A DNA stretch of 39,903 nt, taken from Sphaerotilus sp. GTDB taxonomy: Bacteria; Pseudomonadota; Gammaproteobacteria; Burkholderiales; Burkholderiaceae_C. The stretch spans positions 1-39,903 of the forward strand of contig JAAFKB010000033.1 in NCBI GenBank assembly GCA_013299055.1, given 5' to 3'. The notes beneath the pieces were generated by a model that saw only the letters and a list, made by a program, of their open reading frames with translations, did not search any database and was not told where the DNA came from. This document shows positions 1 to 8,783 of this stretch, piece by piece. Positions within the stretch are counted from its first letter, which is position 1. Each line of letters starts with the position of its first letter. Both the position numbers and the translations under genes were made by a program.

Positions 1-704
1 CCAACGCAGACCCCAAGGAACTCGCCAAGTTCAGCGAGCTGGCCCACAAGTGGTGGGATCCGGAGAGCGAATTCCGCCCCCTCCACCAGATCAACCCGCT
101 GCGCCTGGGCTGGATCGAGCAGTGCGTCGGCCCGCTCGATGGCAAGCGCATCGTTGATGTCGGCTGTGGCGGCGGCATCCTCAGCGAAGCCATGGCACGC
201 AAGGGTGCGCAGGTGCTGGGCGTCGATCTGGCTGAACGTTCGCTGAAAGTCGCGCAGCTGCACGCGATGGAAGCCGGCCTCGACAACGTGGCCTACCGCG
301 AGGTCGCCGCCGAGGTGCTGGCCGAGGAGCAGTCCGGCCAGTTCGACATCGTCACCTGCATGGAAATGGTCGAGCACGTCCCCGACCCCGCCGCCATCGT
401 GGCCGCCTGCGCCAAGCTGGTGAAGCCGGGCGGCTGGGTCTTCCTGTCCACGCTGAACCGCAACCCCAAGTCCTTCCTCTTCGCCATCGTCGGTGCAGAG
501 TACCTGCTGCACATGCTGCCGGCCGGCACGCACGAGTACGCCAAGTTCATCCGCCCGAGCGAGCTGGCGACATGGTGCCGCTCGGCCGGACTGGACCTGC
601 TGCACACGCGGGGCATGGAATACAACCCGCTGACCAAACGCTACTGGCTCAGCGACGACACCAGCGTCAACTACCTGCTGGCCTGCCGCAAGGAGACGGT
701 GTGA
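1..704 (+). CDS. ubiG: UbiG, ubiquinone biosynthesis O-methyltransferase (5' end outside window)
   Basis: SAM-dependent methyltransferase that performs the two O-methylation steps of ubiquinone synthesis. The frame is open from base 3 (reading [20 protein letters not shown]) to the TGA at 702-704, so only a short N-terminal piece is missing. The first internal ATG, at 192, is not the start because family-typical sequence precedes it. The WWDP motif of UbiG, the SAM-binding motif VDVGCGGG followed by ILSEAMA, and the [10 protein letters not shown] and KPGG motifs are all visible. The end overlaps the gph start by four bases (GTGA), so the two are probably translated together. The ubiG-gph pairing is common in proteobacteria. 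Confidence 0.96.
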   Translation, partial: NADPKELAKFSELAHKWWDPESEFRPLHQINPLRLGWIEQCVGPLDGKRIVDVGCGGGILSEAMARKGAQVLGVDLAERSLKVAQLHAMEAGLDNVAYREVAAEVLAEEQSGQFDIVTCMEMVEHVPDPAAIVAACAKLVKPGGWVFLSTLNRNPKSFLFAIVGAEYLLHMLPAGTHEYAKFIRPSELATWCRSAGLDLLHTRGMEYNPLTKRYWLSDDTSVNYLLACRKETV

Positions 705-1372
705 GGGCGGCGCAACGTGTCCAGGCGGTGTTGTTCGATCTCGACGGCACGCTCATCGACAGTGCGCCCGACCTCGGTGGGGCCGGTAACGACCTGCGTG
801 CGCAGCGCGGCTTGCCCGCCCTGCCACTGGCCGATTTTCGCCCGATGACGGGAGCCGGCGCGCGCGGGATGCTGACCATCGCGCTGCAGATCGGCCCCGG
901 GCACCCGGACTTCCCTGCCCTGAAGGACGAGTATCTGGCACTCTACGAAGCCCGCATGACCCGGCTGACGCGGGTGTTCGACGACATGGCGCCCGTGCTC
1001 GACGCGCTGGACGCTGCCGGCCTGCCCTGGGGCATCGTGACCAACAAGCACAGCCGCTTCGCTGCACCGGTCGTGGATGCCACAGGCCTGGCACTGCGCA
1101 GTCGCGTGCTGGTCTGCGGCGACACCACGCCCCACGCCAAGCCCCACCCGGAGCCACTGCTCGAAGCCGCCCGGCGCATGGGGGTGGAGCCGGCACGCTG
1201 CCTCTACGTCGGCGATGACCTGCGCGACGTGCAGGCCGGGCGGGCGGCCGGCATGGGAACCGTGGCCGTGGCCTGGGGCTACCTCGGCCAAGGCGAGCCG
1301 ATCGACGCCTGGGGCGCCGACCACCAGATCAATTTGCCGGCTGAACTCTTGAACTTGCCCGGAATGGCCTAA
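701..1372 (+). CDS. gph: Gph, phosphoglycolate phosphatase (HAD family)
   Basis: Hydrolyses 2-phosphoglycolate, formed during repair of DNA 3' ends and by oxygenase side reactions. The HAD nucleophile motif is [14 protein letters not shown] near residues 11-24. Motif II (VTN, then K) and motif III/IV ([12 protein letters not shown]) follow. I chose the GTG at 701 over the longer in-frame ATG at 572. It gives a 223-residue protein of normal family length, follows an AAGGAG ribosome site at 690-695, and overlaps the ubiG stop in the usual GTGA coupling. The last codons and the TAA stop lie inside the predicted ssrA promoter. Confidence 0.93.
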   Translation: MRAAQRVQAVLFDLDGTLIDSAPDLGGAGNDLRAQRGLPALPLADFRPMTGAGARGMLTIALQIGPGHPDFPALKDEYLALYEARMTRLTRVFDDMAPVLDALDAAGLPWGIVTNKHSRFAAPVVDATGLALRSRVLVCGDTTPHAKPHPEPLLEAARRMGVEPARCLYVGDDLRDVQAGRAAGMGTVAVAWGYLGQGEPIDAWGADHQINLPAELLNLPGMA

Positions 1373-1375
1373 ACT
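1349..1375 (+). promoter_or_regulatory. Candidate sigma-70 promoter of ssrA
   Basis: TTGAAC at 1349-1354 and TAAACT at 1370-1375 are separated by 15 bases, shorter than the ideal 17. The -10 box overlaps the TAA stop of gph and lies ten bases before the mature tmRNA 5' end, which suits transcription starting near 1382 and RNase P trimming. Read from the sequence only. Confidence 0.5.
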
Positions 1376-1385
1376 ATGGGGTTCA

Positions 1386-1745
1386 GGGGCCGACCTGGTT
1401 TCGACGTGGGTTCGGAATTGGAGCAGGGCGTGTCGAGCACCAGTTCGCTCGTAAAACCACTGGAAACAAAGTAACTGCGAACGACTCTACGTACGCTCTC
1501 GCCGCTTAACACCGGCGAGCCTCTCAACGGTTGGCCGATGGGCCGGGCCCGCAAGGGCTGAGAGGTAATCTACATGGGCTGGTCTTCGGTGGGGTCACAC
1601 AGCCGGAGACAAGACAAAGTGGCTGGTGTCGTCTGAAGGGTGTTCCTGCCCGTCAGCGACATGAGACTCAAATCAGAGAACTACACACGTAGAACTGCCT
1701 GAGGATGGCTTGCGGACGGGGGTTCAATTCCCCCCGGCTCCACCA
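1386..1745 (+). ncRNA. ssrA: tmRNA (SsrA), one-piece
   Basis: Transfer-messenger RNA that frees stalled ribosomes and adds a degradation tag. The 5' end GGGGCCG pairs with CGGCTCC just before the ACCA tail, giving a 7-bp acceptor stem with one G-U pair. The conserved 5' block GACCTGGTTTCGACGTGG and the T-arm block GGTTCAATTCCCCCC are present. The tag frame ends in the conserved ALAA. The CCA is encoded. Length is 360 bases. It is a normal linear gene, not the permuted two-piece form. A strong intrinsic terminator follows eight bases later. Confidence 0.97.
1477..1509 (+). other. tmRNA tag reading frame (ANDSTYALAA)
   Basis: The resume codon is GCG at 1477. The frame reads A-N-D-S-T-Y-A-L-A-A and stops at TAA 1507-1509. 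With the alanine carried by the tmRNA, the full tag would be AANDSTYALAA. The C-terminal ALAA is the signal read by ClpXP/ClpAP. The middle residues (STY) differ from the DENY of E. coli. Confidence 0.93.
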
Positions 1746-1753
1746 CTCACCCG

Positions 1754-1789
1754 AAAAGCCCTGGCCCACCACTGGTCCGGGGCTTTTTC
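1754..1789 (+). terminator. Intrinsic terminator of ssrA
   Basis: AAAAGCCCTGG at 1754-1764 pairs with CCGGGGCTTTT at 1777-1787 (one G-U pair), with a short loop and a run of five T. Because the left arm starts with A residues, it could also stop transcription coming from the opposite side. Confidence 0.88.
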
Positions 1790-1793
1790 TTGT

Positions 1794-1847
1794 CGGTGCG
1801 ACCATGCCTGCAACGTCGCACCGGGCCCTGAACCCGGCGCGGTTCAG
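1794..1847. terminator. Two further stem-loops between ssrA and the stress-protein gene
   Basis: First hairpin: CGGTGCGAC (1794-1802) with GTCGCACCG (1815-1823), nine perfect pairs and a 12-base loop. Second hairpin: CTGAACC (1828-1834) with GGTTCAG (1841-1847), seven perfect pairs and a 6-base loop. They lie just past the stop of the minus-strand stress-protein gene, so they may be its 3' end structure. Neither has a T run, so Rho-independent termination is not proven. Confidence 0.5.
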
Positions 1848-1851
1848 CGTC

Positions 1852-2286
1852 CTAGCGCACCACCAGCACCGGCACGCTGCTGTGCGTCAGCACCTTCTGC
1901 GTCTCGCTGCCCAGCAGCAATGCGGCCATGCCTCGGCGCCCGTGCGAGGCCATCACGATCAGGTCAGCGCCCTCGGCCTTGCCGTGTTCGATGATGGCTT
2001 CCCAGGGGTGGACTGCCTCGACCGTCGCCGCCGTGCAAGCCACGCCGCGGGCAGCGCACAAGGTCTTCACCTGCTCGATGTGCTGGCTGGCGATGCGGTC
2101 CTGCGCGTCGAAGAACTCCTGCGGCGGGATGGGCTGCATCTCGGACACGGCGCTGTAGGGAAACGGCTCCTTCACGGCCAGCGTCACCAGCCTGGCGCCA
2201 AAGGTCTTGGCCAGGGTGATGGCGGTGCCCACCGCCTTGGCGGTGATGTCAGAGCCATCGGTCGGAACCAGAATGCAGGTGTACAT
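1852..2286 (-). CDS. Universal stress protein (UspA family)
   Basis: Small cytoplasmic nucleotide-binding protein of the UspA superfamily, usually induced by starvation, oxidants or respiratory arrest. The 144-residue product begins MYTCILVPTDGSD, the typical first strand and Asp of the fold. It ends with the ATP-binding signature SHGRRGMAALLLGS followed by VPVLVV. The ATG at 2286 is chosen because a GAGGAG ribosome site sits just upstream (complement of 2294-2299), while the longer open frame to 2355 adds unrelated residues. It lies 87 bases behind the sulfurtransferase gene on the same strand and converges on ssrA. Its specific role cannot be told from sequence. Confidence 0.93.
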   Translation of the reverse strand: MYTCILVPTDGSDITAKAVGTAITLAKTFGARLVTLAVKEPFPYSAVSEMQPIPPQEFFDAQDRIASQHIEQVKTLCAARGVACTAATVEAVHPWEAIIEHGKAEGADLIVMASHGRRGMAALLLGSETQKVLTHSSVPVLVVR

Positions 2287-2373
2287 GGTGTGACTCCTCG
2301 AGAGAGAACCCCATGATGCGCGCCGGCCCTGCCTGTGCACCTTGACGCGCATCAAGAAGGCGGTGGCCCACGC

Positions 2374-3231
2374 TCAGCCACGCGCCACAGGTCGTCGTCC
2401 ACCGCGGCACCACTCGCTCCAGGATCCCGCATACAGCGCCCCCCCGGGCAGTCCGGCCACCTCCAGTGCCAGCAGGTTATGGCAGGCTGTGACGCCCGAG
2501 CCACACTGGTGGACCACCGCATCCGCTGTACCAGATCCGAGCAGTGGCGCGAACGCTGCCCGCAAGGTCTCCGGCGCATGGAAACGGCCGTCCGCCGCGA
2601 GGTTGTGGCTGAACGGCCGGTTCAGCGCGCCAGGAATGTGGCCAGCGACCGGATCGAGCGGCTCGACATCGCCGCGGTAACGCTCTGGCGCACGGGCGTC
2701 GATCAGGGTGACACGACCCAGTTGCGCCTGCAGCGTGTCGGCGTCCACCACTACGCGGCCCGGCACCACCGACAGCGGATAGACCGGCACTGGCTCGGGC
2801 ACGGTCGCCGGACCCGCCTCCAGCGCACCGCCCGCCGCCACCCACGCCGCCATGCCACCATCCAGCACGGCCACCGCGTCGTGGCCGAGCCAGCACAGCA
2901 TCCACCAGACGCGGGCCGCGAACATGCCACCTTGCGCATCGACCACCACCACCGGCGTGGCCGGCGTGATGCCCAGCCGGGCCACCGTGGTGGCGAAGTG
3001 TTCGCGCGTCGGCAGCGGGTGGCGCCCGCCGCACAGGGCGGGCACGTCACCCTTGGCGCTCAGATCGTGGTCGAGGTGGACGTGCTGTGCGCCGGGGATG
3101 TGCCCGGCCAGAAACGCTTCGGCGCCGGCGTCCGGTCGGGCCAGATCAAAGCGGGCATCGAGCACACGGACCGTGCCCAGGCGGGCGAGCAGATCTTCGG
3201 CGCGGATCAGGGGGCTGGAGAGGATCGTCAT
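2374..3231 (-). CDS. sseA: Two-domain sulfurtransferase (3-mercaptopyruvate/thiosulfate type)
   Basis: Transfers sulfane sulfur from 3-mercaptopyruvate or thiosulfate to acceptors such as cyanide or thiols. The 285-residue protein has two rhodanese domains. The first (about residues 9-135) contains GHIPGAQHV but no active cysteine loop. The second (about 160-280) contains GHIPGALNRP and the active loop H-Q-C-G-S-G-V-T with Cys243. The CGSGVT loop is typical of mercaptopyruvate sulfurtransferases rather than the CRKGVT loop of thiosulfate enzymes, so SseA is favoured. It follows the EamA gene by 12 bases and is probably co-transcribed with it and the Rieske gene. Confidence 0.9.
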   Translation of the reverse strand: MTILSSPLIRAEDLLARLGTVRVLDARFDLARPDAGAEAFLAGHIPGAQHVHLDHDLSAKGDVPALCGGRHPLPTREHFATTVARLGITPATPVVVVDAQGGMFAARVWWMLCWLGHDAVAVLDGGMAAWVAAGGALEAGPATVPEPVPVYPLSVVPGRVVVDADTLQAQLGRVTLIDARAPERYRGDVEPLDPVAGHIPGALNRPFSHNLAADGRFHAPETLRAAFAPLLGSGTADAVVHQCGSGVTACHNLLALEVAGLPGGALYAGSWSEWCRGGRRPVARG

Positions 3232-3243
3232 GGGAGAGTGGCT

Positions 3244-4152
3244 TCAGGTGTCGAGGTCAGGTGGCAAGGTGTCCTGCGCATTCTGGCGCGGGCCGTTACC
3301 GTGGCGGAGCTGGGTGGCGGTGATGCCGGAGCCGATCACCAGCAACATGCCCAGCAGCGCCAGCGGATGCACCGGATCGTCGAACAGCACCACCCCGAAC
3401 CCGAACGCGAACACGATGCCCAGGTACTGCAGGCTCGCGTTCACCAAGGGCCGGCCGATGGCGAAGGCGCGGGTCATGGCCAGTTGCGCGGCAGTGGCGA
3501 ACAGGCCGACACCCAGCAGCAGCAGCGACGCCGCCCAGCCATGCCACGCGCTCGGCCCGCCATCGAGGAGCATCAGCGCCAGCCCGACCAGCGTGCCGCC
3601 GCAGGAGAAGAAGAACACCACGCGCGTTTCCGGCTCGCCGACGCGACCCAGCGCGGTGATCTGCAGATAGGCCATCGCCGACAGCATCCCCGAGCCAAGA
3701 CCGATGAGGCCGAACCAGAGCTGGTCCCGGTCGATGCTCGGGCGCAGGATGGCCGCCACGCCGACGAAGCCGACCAGCACGGTGGCGATGAGCCTGGGGT
3801 TGATCCTGGCACCGCCCATCAGCACCGAGCCGCCGATGAGGAACATCGCCATCCAGATCGGCGAGAGGTAGTTCAGCGTCATCGCGGTGGCCAGCGGCAG
3901 TCCGCTGATGGCGTAGAACCACAGGCACAGCGAGGACACGCCGACCACGCCGCGCCACAGGTGCATCCACGGCACGGTGGTGCGCATCGACTGGCCGCGC
4001 TGGCGCATCAGCACCACCATGGTCAGCGCCCCGATCAGGCCGCGGTACATCACGATCTCGCCGGTGCCGAAATGCGCACTCGCGAGCTTGACGCACACGC
4101 CCATCAGCGCAAAGAGAAACGAGGCCAGAACCATCAGCACGGGAGCAGTCAT
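3244..4152 (-). CDS. EamA-family (DMT superfamily) transporter
   Basis: Inner-membrane carrier of the drug/metabolite exporter type, 302 residues, about ten hydrophobic segments arranged as two EamA repeats (about residues 5-140 and 150-285). Features seen include the first helix [27 protein letters not shown] after helix 2, and [12 protein letters not shown] near the end of the first repeat. The substrate is unknown; relatives export amino acids, purines or other metabolites. It starts 28 bases after the end of the Rieske gene and ends 12 bases before the sulfurtransferase start, so it is probably the middle gene of a three-gene unit. Confidence 0.9.
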   Translation of the reverse strand: MTAPVLMVLASFLFALMGVCVKLASAHFGTGEIVMYRGLIGALTMVVLMRQRGQSMRTTVPWMHLWRGVVGVSSLCLWFYAISGLPLATAMTLNYLSPIWMAMFLIGGSVLMGGARINPRLIATVLVGFVGVAAILRPSIDRDQLWFGLIGLGSGMLSAMAYLQITALGRVGEPETRVVFFFSCGGTLVGLALMLLDGGPSAWHGWAASLLLLGVGLFATAAQLAMTRAFAIGRPLVNASLQYLGIVFAFGFGVVLFDDPVHPLALLGMLLVIGSGITATQLRHGNGPRQNAQDTLPPDLDT

Positions 4153-4180
4153 GTCCCCGATGCTAACGACCCCTGCCGCG

Positions 4181-5311
4181 TCAGTCCTTGAACGCCATCA
4201 CGCGGCGGTACCACTCGTGGAAGTGCTGCATGCCATCCTCCATCGGACTCTGGTAGGGACCGACTTCGTTGTCGCCGCGCAGCATCAGCGCCTTGCGGCC
4301 CGCGTCCATGCGCTCGCCGATCTCGTCGTCCTCGGTGCATGTTTCCATGTAGGCGGCTTTCTGGGCCTCCACATAGTCGCGCTCGAAGGCGGCGATCTCT
4401 TCCGGGTAGTAGAACTCCACGGTGTTGAGCGTCTTCGTCGGGCTGATCGGGTGCAGCGTGGACACGGTGAGCACGTTCGGATACCACTCGACCATCACGC
4501 CAGGGTAGTAGGTCAGCCAGATCGCGCCATGCTTCGGGGGCACACCGTTCTGGTACTGCATCACCTGCTGGTGCCAGCGTTCGTAGGTGGCCGAGCCGGA
4601 CTTGCCCAGTGCCTTGCCTGCACCCTGCGCTACACCCACCGTCTGCACCGAATACTCGCGACCCATCTCCCAGCGCAGGTCTTCGCAGGTGACGAAGTTG
4701 CCCAGACCGGGGTGGAAGGGACCGACGTGGTAGTCCTCCAGGTAGACCTCGATGAAGGTCTTCCAGTTGTAGTTGCACTCGTGCTGCACGGCGTGGTCGA
4801 AGACATAGCCCTCGAAGCCCAGGTCATGGCGCGGCCCCATGCCGGACAGATCCACCGCCACGTCGCGCCCACCCGCAGTCATCTCGAAGACCATGCCGTT
4901 CCAGACCTGCACCGGGTAGTTGCGCAGGTTCAGGCACGGGTCTTCCTTGAAGTGCGGCGCGCCGATCAACTGGCCCTGCAGGTCGTAGGTCCAGCGGTGC
5001 AGCGGACACACGACATTGCTGCCGGTGTGGCCGCGGCCCTTGAGCATCACGGCCTGGCGGTGGCGGCAGACGTTGGAGACCAGCTCGATGCCGTTGTGGG
5101 TACGGATGAGCGCGCGCCCCTCGCCTTCGTGCGCGAGCGCGTGGTAGTCGCCGACCTCGGGCACCATCAACGCATGCCCGACGTAGCGCGCACCGGAGGG
5201 AAAGATGTGGCGCATCTCCCGGTCGAAGAGGGCCTGGTCGAAGTAACTCGTGACCGGCAATTGAGTGTGGCTGCGTTGAAGAGCGTCGCGTGTGATGCTC
5301 AGGTCGGACAT
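4181..5311 (-). CDS. Rieske aromatic-ring-hydroxylating oxygenase, alpha subunit
   Basis: Oxygenase component of a Rieske non-heme iron monooxygenase or dioxygenase, 376 residues. The Rieske [2Fe-2S] ligands are C82-x-H84 and C102-x2-H105 (NVCRHRQ and VCPLHRW). The catalytic domain carries [20 protein letters not shown], with H195 and H200 as expected mononuclear iron ligands and D193 in the electron bridge position. I chose ATG 5311 ([11 protein letters not shown]); the longer open frame to 5542 runs through a region with promoter and hairpin signals. No reductase or ferredoxin gene is adjacent, so an electron donor must come from elsewhere. The substrate (aromatic acid, quaternary amine or other) is unknown. 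Confidence 0.9.
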   Translation of the reverse strand: MSDLSITRDALQRSHTQLPVTSYFDQALFDREMRHIFPSGARYVGHALMVPEVGDYHALAHEGEGRALIRTHNGIELVSNVCRHRQAVMLKGRGHTGSNVVCPLHRWTYDLQGQLIGAPHFKEDPCLNLRNYPVQVWNGMVFEMTAGGRDVAVDLSGMGPRHDLGFEGYVFDHAVQHECNYNWKTFIEVYLEDYHVGPFHPGLGNFVTCEDLRWEMGREYSVQTVGVAQGAGKALGKSGSATYERWHQQVMQYQNGVPPKHGAIWLTYYPGVMVEWYPNVLTVSTLHPISPTKTLNTVEFYYPEEIAAFERDYVEAQKAAYMETCTEDDEIGERMDAGRKALMLRGDNEVGPYQSPMEDGMQHFHEWYRRVMAFKD

Positions 5312-5401
5312 GATCCCCAGGATCTCCAAAAATCCATGTCGAACCACCACCCCATGTTCTGGCCCCAACCAAGGGCGTTTGCCATGTCGAAGGCAAGGGT
5401 T

Positions 5402-5424
5402 TGCGGCACAGGACAGGTGCCGCA
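5402..5424. promoter_or_regulatory. Perfect inverted repeat in the Rieske gene leader
   Basis: TGCGGCAC (5402-5409) and GTGCCGCA (5417-5424) pair perfectly around the 7-base loop AGGACAG; one G-U and one G-C pair extend it outward. It lies 90-113 bases before the ATG at 5311. It may be an operator or an mRNA structure. There is no T run, so a simple terminator is unlikely. Confidence 0.45.
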
Positions 5425-5630
5425 GCGGGCCGGGGTGGGCGGACGCCCAAGGCGAACCGCGCATTTTAGCCCAGTGCCGCGAAACCACCTGGCACACGCC
5501 GGAATGTGCAGTATTTCCTGCCCGCTTGTTCACCCGGCGCAACAGCGGGACGCCGCCGAACCAGGGCTTCAGCCGACCTGCAGCGCCTCATCCCGTACAG
5601 GACGGAACATTCGCACCCCTCCAAGCCCCC

Positions 5631-5636
5631 TACAAT
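5631..5636 (+). promoter_or_regulatory. Candidate -10 box for xseB-ispA-dxs
   Basis: TACAAT lies 20 bases before the xseB ATG. No clear -35 hexamer is seen 16-18 bases upstream. The predicted leader would be only about 14 bases and shows no Shine-Dalgarno sequence. Confidence 0.45.
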
Positions 5637-5656
5637 CAAAGACTTTTCCCGACGCC

Positions 5657-5899
5657 ATGCCCCAGAGCGCCTCCGACACCCCTTCCCGCGAGCCGGCCAG
5701 CTACGAGAGTGCGCTGGCTGAACTTGATCGCCTCGTGCAGGCGCTCGAAACCGCACAGCTTCCACTCGATGCGTTACTGGACGGTTACCGCCGTGGCGCA
5801 CAGTTGCTCGGCCACTGCCGCAGCCAGCTCGACGCGGTGGAACAACAGGTGAAGGTGCTCGACGGCGGCCAGCTCCAACCCTGGAACGATCCCACATGA
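5657..5899 (+). CDS. xseB: Exodeoxyribonuclease VII small subunit
   Basis: Small subunit of ExoVII, which degrades single-stranded DNA together with XseA. The 80-residue product has the family core [17 protein letters not shown], then [17 protein letters not shown] and a C-terminal helix with [14 protein letters not shown]. Length is normal. The ATG at 5657 is chosen because the family similarity begins about 15 residues later and no better start precedes it. The last codons overlap the ispA start (ATGA at 5896-5899). xseB-ispA-dxs is the classical proteobacterial order; xseA is not in this window. Confidence 0.94.
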   Translation: MPQSASDTPSREPASYESALAELDRLVQALETAQLPLDALLDGYRRGAQLLGHCRSQLDAVEQQVKVLDGGQLQPWNDPT

Positions 5900-6798
5900 A
5901 GCGCACCGCCTTCGATGTCTGGATGCACACGCAGCTCGAAGCGGTCGAGTCCGCGCTCGGTGCCCATGTCCGCGCCGACGCCCCCGCGGGCCTCGGACTC
6001 GCCATGCGCTACGGCGTGCTGGATGGCGGCAAGCGCCTGCGCCCGCTGCTGGTGCTGGCCGCCGCGCAGGCCGTCGGCGGGCACGCGCAAGCGGCAATGC
6101 GGGCGGCCTGCGCCGTCGAGCTGATCCACGCCTACTCGCTCATCCACGACGACATGCCCTGCATGGACAACGACGTGCTGCGCCGCGGCAAGCCGACGGT
6201 GCATGTGCAGTTCGGCGAAGCCCGCGCCATGCTGGCCGGCGACGCGATGCAGGCGCTGGCCTTCGAGGTGCTCACCCCGCCGCCCGAAGCCGGTACGGAC
6301 GTGGTGCATGACGCGCTGCAGGCCCGCCTGTGTCGCCTGCTGGCCCGCGCCTCCGGCGTCGAAGGGATGGCCGGCGGTCAGGCGATCGACCTGGCCAGCG
6401 TCGGCAAGCCGCTGACCGAGACCGAGCTGCTCGACATGCACGGCCGCAAGACCGGCGCGCTGCTGCAGACCAGCGTGCTGATGGGTGCCGCCTGCGGAAG
6501 CCCGTCGGCCGCGGCGTGGGCGTCGCTGTCGGATTTCGGCGCGGCGCTGGGCGTGGCGTTCCAGGTGGTCGATGACATCCTCGATGTGACCCAGGACTCG
6601 GACGTGCTCGGCAAGACCGCCGGCAAGGACGCCGACCAGAACAAGCCCACCTACGTCTCGCTGCTGGGTCTGGATGGCGCCCGTGAACGTGCCGCCACCC
6701 TGCACGCCCAAGCCCTGTCCGCCCTGTCCGCCACCGGGCTGGGTGATGTCCATGCGCTCGCCACCCTGGCCGACCGCATCCTCGATCGCGACTCCTGA
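5896..6798 (+). CDS. ispA: Farnesyl diphosphate synthase (geranyltranstransferase)
   Basis: Condenses isopentenyl diphosphate with dimethylallyl and geranyl diphosphate to farnesyl diphosphate, the precursor of quinone side chains and undecaprenyl carriers. The 300-residue protein shows the first aspartate-rich motif [12 protein letters not shown] near residue 78 and the second [11 protein letters not shown] near 220. GGKRLRP (substrate binding, about residue 37) and [16 protein letters not shown] (C-terminal) are also visible. It is translationally coupled to xseB by an ATGA overlap and is followed 32 bases later by dxs, the entry enzyme of the same pathway. Confidence 0.97.
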   Translation: MKRTAFDVWMHTQLEAVESALGAHVRADAPAGLGLAMRYGVLDGGKRLRPLLVLAAAQAVGGHAQAAMRAACAVELIHAYSLIHDDMPCMDNDVLRRGKPTVHVQFGEARAMLAGDAMQALAFEVLTPPPEAGTDVVHDALQARLCRLLARASGVEGMAGGQAIDLASVGKPLTETELLDMHGRKTGALLQTSVLMGAACGSPSAAAWASLSDFGAALGVAFQVVDDILDVTQDSDVLGKTAGKDADQNKPTYVSLLGLDGARERAATLHAQALSALSATGLGDVHALATLADRILDRDS

Positions 6799-6830
6799 GC
6801 CGCGACCGCACACCGACGGATCCCCCCGCG

Positions 6831-8783
6831 ATGACCGCCCAGAACGCCCATCCGCTGCTGAACCGCATCCAGTCCCCAGCCGACGTGCGCCGCCTCGCGC
6901 GCCCCGAGCTGAAGCAACTGGCGACCGAACTCCGCGACCACCTGCTCAAGAGCGTCTCGCGCACCGGCGGCCACCTGTCGTCCAACCTCGGCACGGTCGA
7001 GCTGACGATCGCGCTGCACCACGTCTTCCACACGCCCGACGACCGCCTGGTGTGGGACGTGGGCCACCAGACCTACCCGCACAAGATCCTCACCGGCCGG
7101 CGCGACCGGATGCCGACGCTGCGCCAGTACGGCGGCCTGTCGGGTTTCCCGCGCCGCGACGAGAGCGAATACGACACCTTCGGCACCGCGCATTCGTCCA
7201 CCTCGATCTCGGCCGCGCTCGGCATGGCCATGGGCGCGCAGATCCGGGGTGAACACCGCCACTGCGTCGCCATCATCGGCGATGGTGCGATGACCGCCGG
7301 CATGGCCTTCGAGGCACTGAACAACGGCGGCATGCCCCACGCCGGGCAGGAGCCGAACCTGCTGGTGGTGCTCAACGACAACGACATGTCGATCAGCCCA
7401 CCGGTCGGCGCGCTCAACAAGTACCTCGCCCGGCTGATGAGCGGCAAGTTCTACGCCTCGGCCCGCGAAGGCGCCAAGCAGGTGCTGAAGAACACGCCCC
7501 AACTGCTGGAGCTGGCCCGCCGCTTCGAGGAACACGCCAAGGGCATGGTCGTGCCCGGCACGATCTTCGAGGAATTCGGCTTCAACTACGTCGGCCCGAT
7601 CGACGGCCACGACCTCGACGCACTGATCCCGACGCTGGAGAACCTGCGCGACCGCAAGGGCGCACAGTTCCTGCACGTCGTCACCAAGAAGGGCTACGGC
7701 TACAGGCTGGCCGAAGCCGACCCCATCGCCTACCACGGCCCCGGCAAGTTCGACCCCGCCATCGGCCTGGTCAAGCCCGCCACGCCCCCGAAGCCGACTT
7801 TCACGCAGGTCTTCGGCAACTGGCTGTGCGACATGGCGGCGGCCGACCCCAAGCTCGTCGCCATCACGCCCGCGATGCGCGAAGGCTCGGGCATGGTCGA
7901 GTTCCACAAGCGGTTCCCGGACCGCTACTTCGACGTGGGCATCGCCGAACAGCACGCCGTGACCTTCGCGGCGGGGTTGTCCTGCGAGGGCACGCGGCCG
8001 GTGGTCGCCATCTACTCGACCTTCCTGCAACGCGCCTACGACCAGCTCATCCACGACGTGGCGCTGCAGAACCTGCCGATGGTGTTCGCCCTCGACCGTG
8101 CCGGTCTGGTCGGTGCGGACGGTGCGACGCACGCCGGCGCGTATGACATCGCCTTCGTGCGCTGCATCCCGAACATGGCGATGCTGACCCCCGCCGACGA
8201 GGCCGAGCTGCGCCAGTCGCTGACCACCGCCTACCGCCACGACGGCCCGGTCGCCGTGCGCTATCCGCGCGGCAGCGGCGTCGGCACGGTCGCGGCCACG
8301 GGCAACAGCTTCGAGACGCTGCCGTGGGGCCGTGGCGAAGTGCGCCGCACCTCCAGCCTCGTCGCCGGCCTGCCAGGCAGCCCGCGCATCGCCATCCTCG
8401 CCTTTGGCAGCCTGCTCTACCCGGCGCTGACGGCCGCGGAACAGCTCGATGCCACCGTCGCCAACATGCGCTTCGTCAAGCCGCTCGATGGCGCGCTGGT
8501 CGAGGAGCTGGCCCGCACCCACGACGCGCTGGTCACGGTCGAAGAAGGCTGCACCATGGGCGGCGCCGGCTCTGCGGTCACCGAACACCTCAACGCCGCC
8601 GGCATCACCGTGCCGATGCTGCACCTTGGTCTGCCCGACCGCTTCATCGAGCACGGCGACCCGGCCTTCCTGCTGGCGCAGTGCGGGCTGGACGCGGCCG
8701 GCATCGAAGCCTCGGTGCGGCAACGCTTCGACGGAACTGTTCAGCCCCAACCGGATCGAACCGCCCATGCATGTCCTCTCTGA
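6831..8783 (+). CDS. dxs: 1-deoxy-D-xylulose-5-phosphate synthase
   Basis: Thiamine-diphosphate enzyme that makes DXP from pyruvate and glyceraldehyde 3-phosphate, the first step of the MEP isoprenoid pathway. The 650-residue length is normal. Features seen: [14 protein letters not shown] and [15 protein letters not shown] near the N-terminus, the TPP/magnesium motif [16 protein letters not shown] near residue 150, and [16 protein letters not shown]. The second domain has [13 protein letters not shown] with the catalytic Glu, and [15 protein letters not shown]. The last 17 bases overlap the start of the small membrane-protein gene that follows. Confidence 0.98.
   Translation: MTAQNAHPLLNRIQSPADVRRLARPELKQLATELRDHLLKSVSRTGGHLSSNLGTVELTIALHHVFHTPDDRLVWDVGHQTYPHKILTGRRDRMPTLRQYGGLSGFPRRDESEYDTFGTAHSSTSISAALGMAMGAQIRGEHRHCVAIIGDGAMTAGMAFEALNNGGMPHAGQEPNLLVVLNDNDMSISPPVGALNKYLARLMSGKFYASAREGAKQVLKNTPQLLELARRFEEHAKGMVVPGTIFEEFGFNYVGPIDGHDLDALIPTLENLRDRKGAQFLHVVTKKGYGYRLAEADPIAYHGPGKFDPAIGLVKPATPPKPTFTQVFGNWLCDMAAADPKLVAITPAMREGSGMVEFHKRFPDRYFDVGIAEQHAVTFAAGLSCEGTRPVVAIYSTFLQRAYDQLIHDVALQNLPMVFALDRAGLVGADGATHAGAYDIAFVRCIPNMAMLTPADEAELRQSLTTAYRHDGPVAVRYPRGSGVGTVAATGNSFETLPWGRGEVRRTSSLVAGLPGSPRIAILAFGSLLYPALTAAEQLDATVANMRFVKPLDGALVEELARTHDALVTVEEGCTMGGAGSAVTEHLNAAGITVPMLHLGLPDRFIEHGDPAFLLAQCGLDAAGIEASVRQRFDGTVQPQPDRTAHACPL

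Larger units (their letters stand above)
5312..5656. promoter_or_regulatory. Divergent intergenic region between the Rieske gene and xseB
   Basis: A 345-base stretch without a convincing gene. Toward xseB it holds a TACAAT -10 box at 5631-5636. Toward the Rieske gene it holds a TAAAAT -10-like box (complement of 5463-5468), about 150 bases from the start codon, with no good -35. Between them, at 5402-5424, is a perfect 8-bp stem-loop that would lie in the Rieske mRNA leader. A weaker TTGCC/GGCAA pair lies at 5379-5396. Confidence 0.5.

Noticed and set aside
2335-4191. 618-codon plus-strand frame opposite sseA and the EamA gene
   Set aside because: Shadow frame; both genes on the minus strand carry clear family motifs.
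6651-8768. 705-codon minus-strand open frame across dxs
   Set aside because: Antisense shadow of dxs; composition is His/Arg/Gly-rich and it crosses the ispA-dxs junction.
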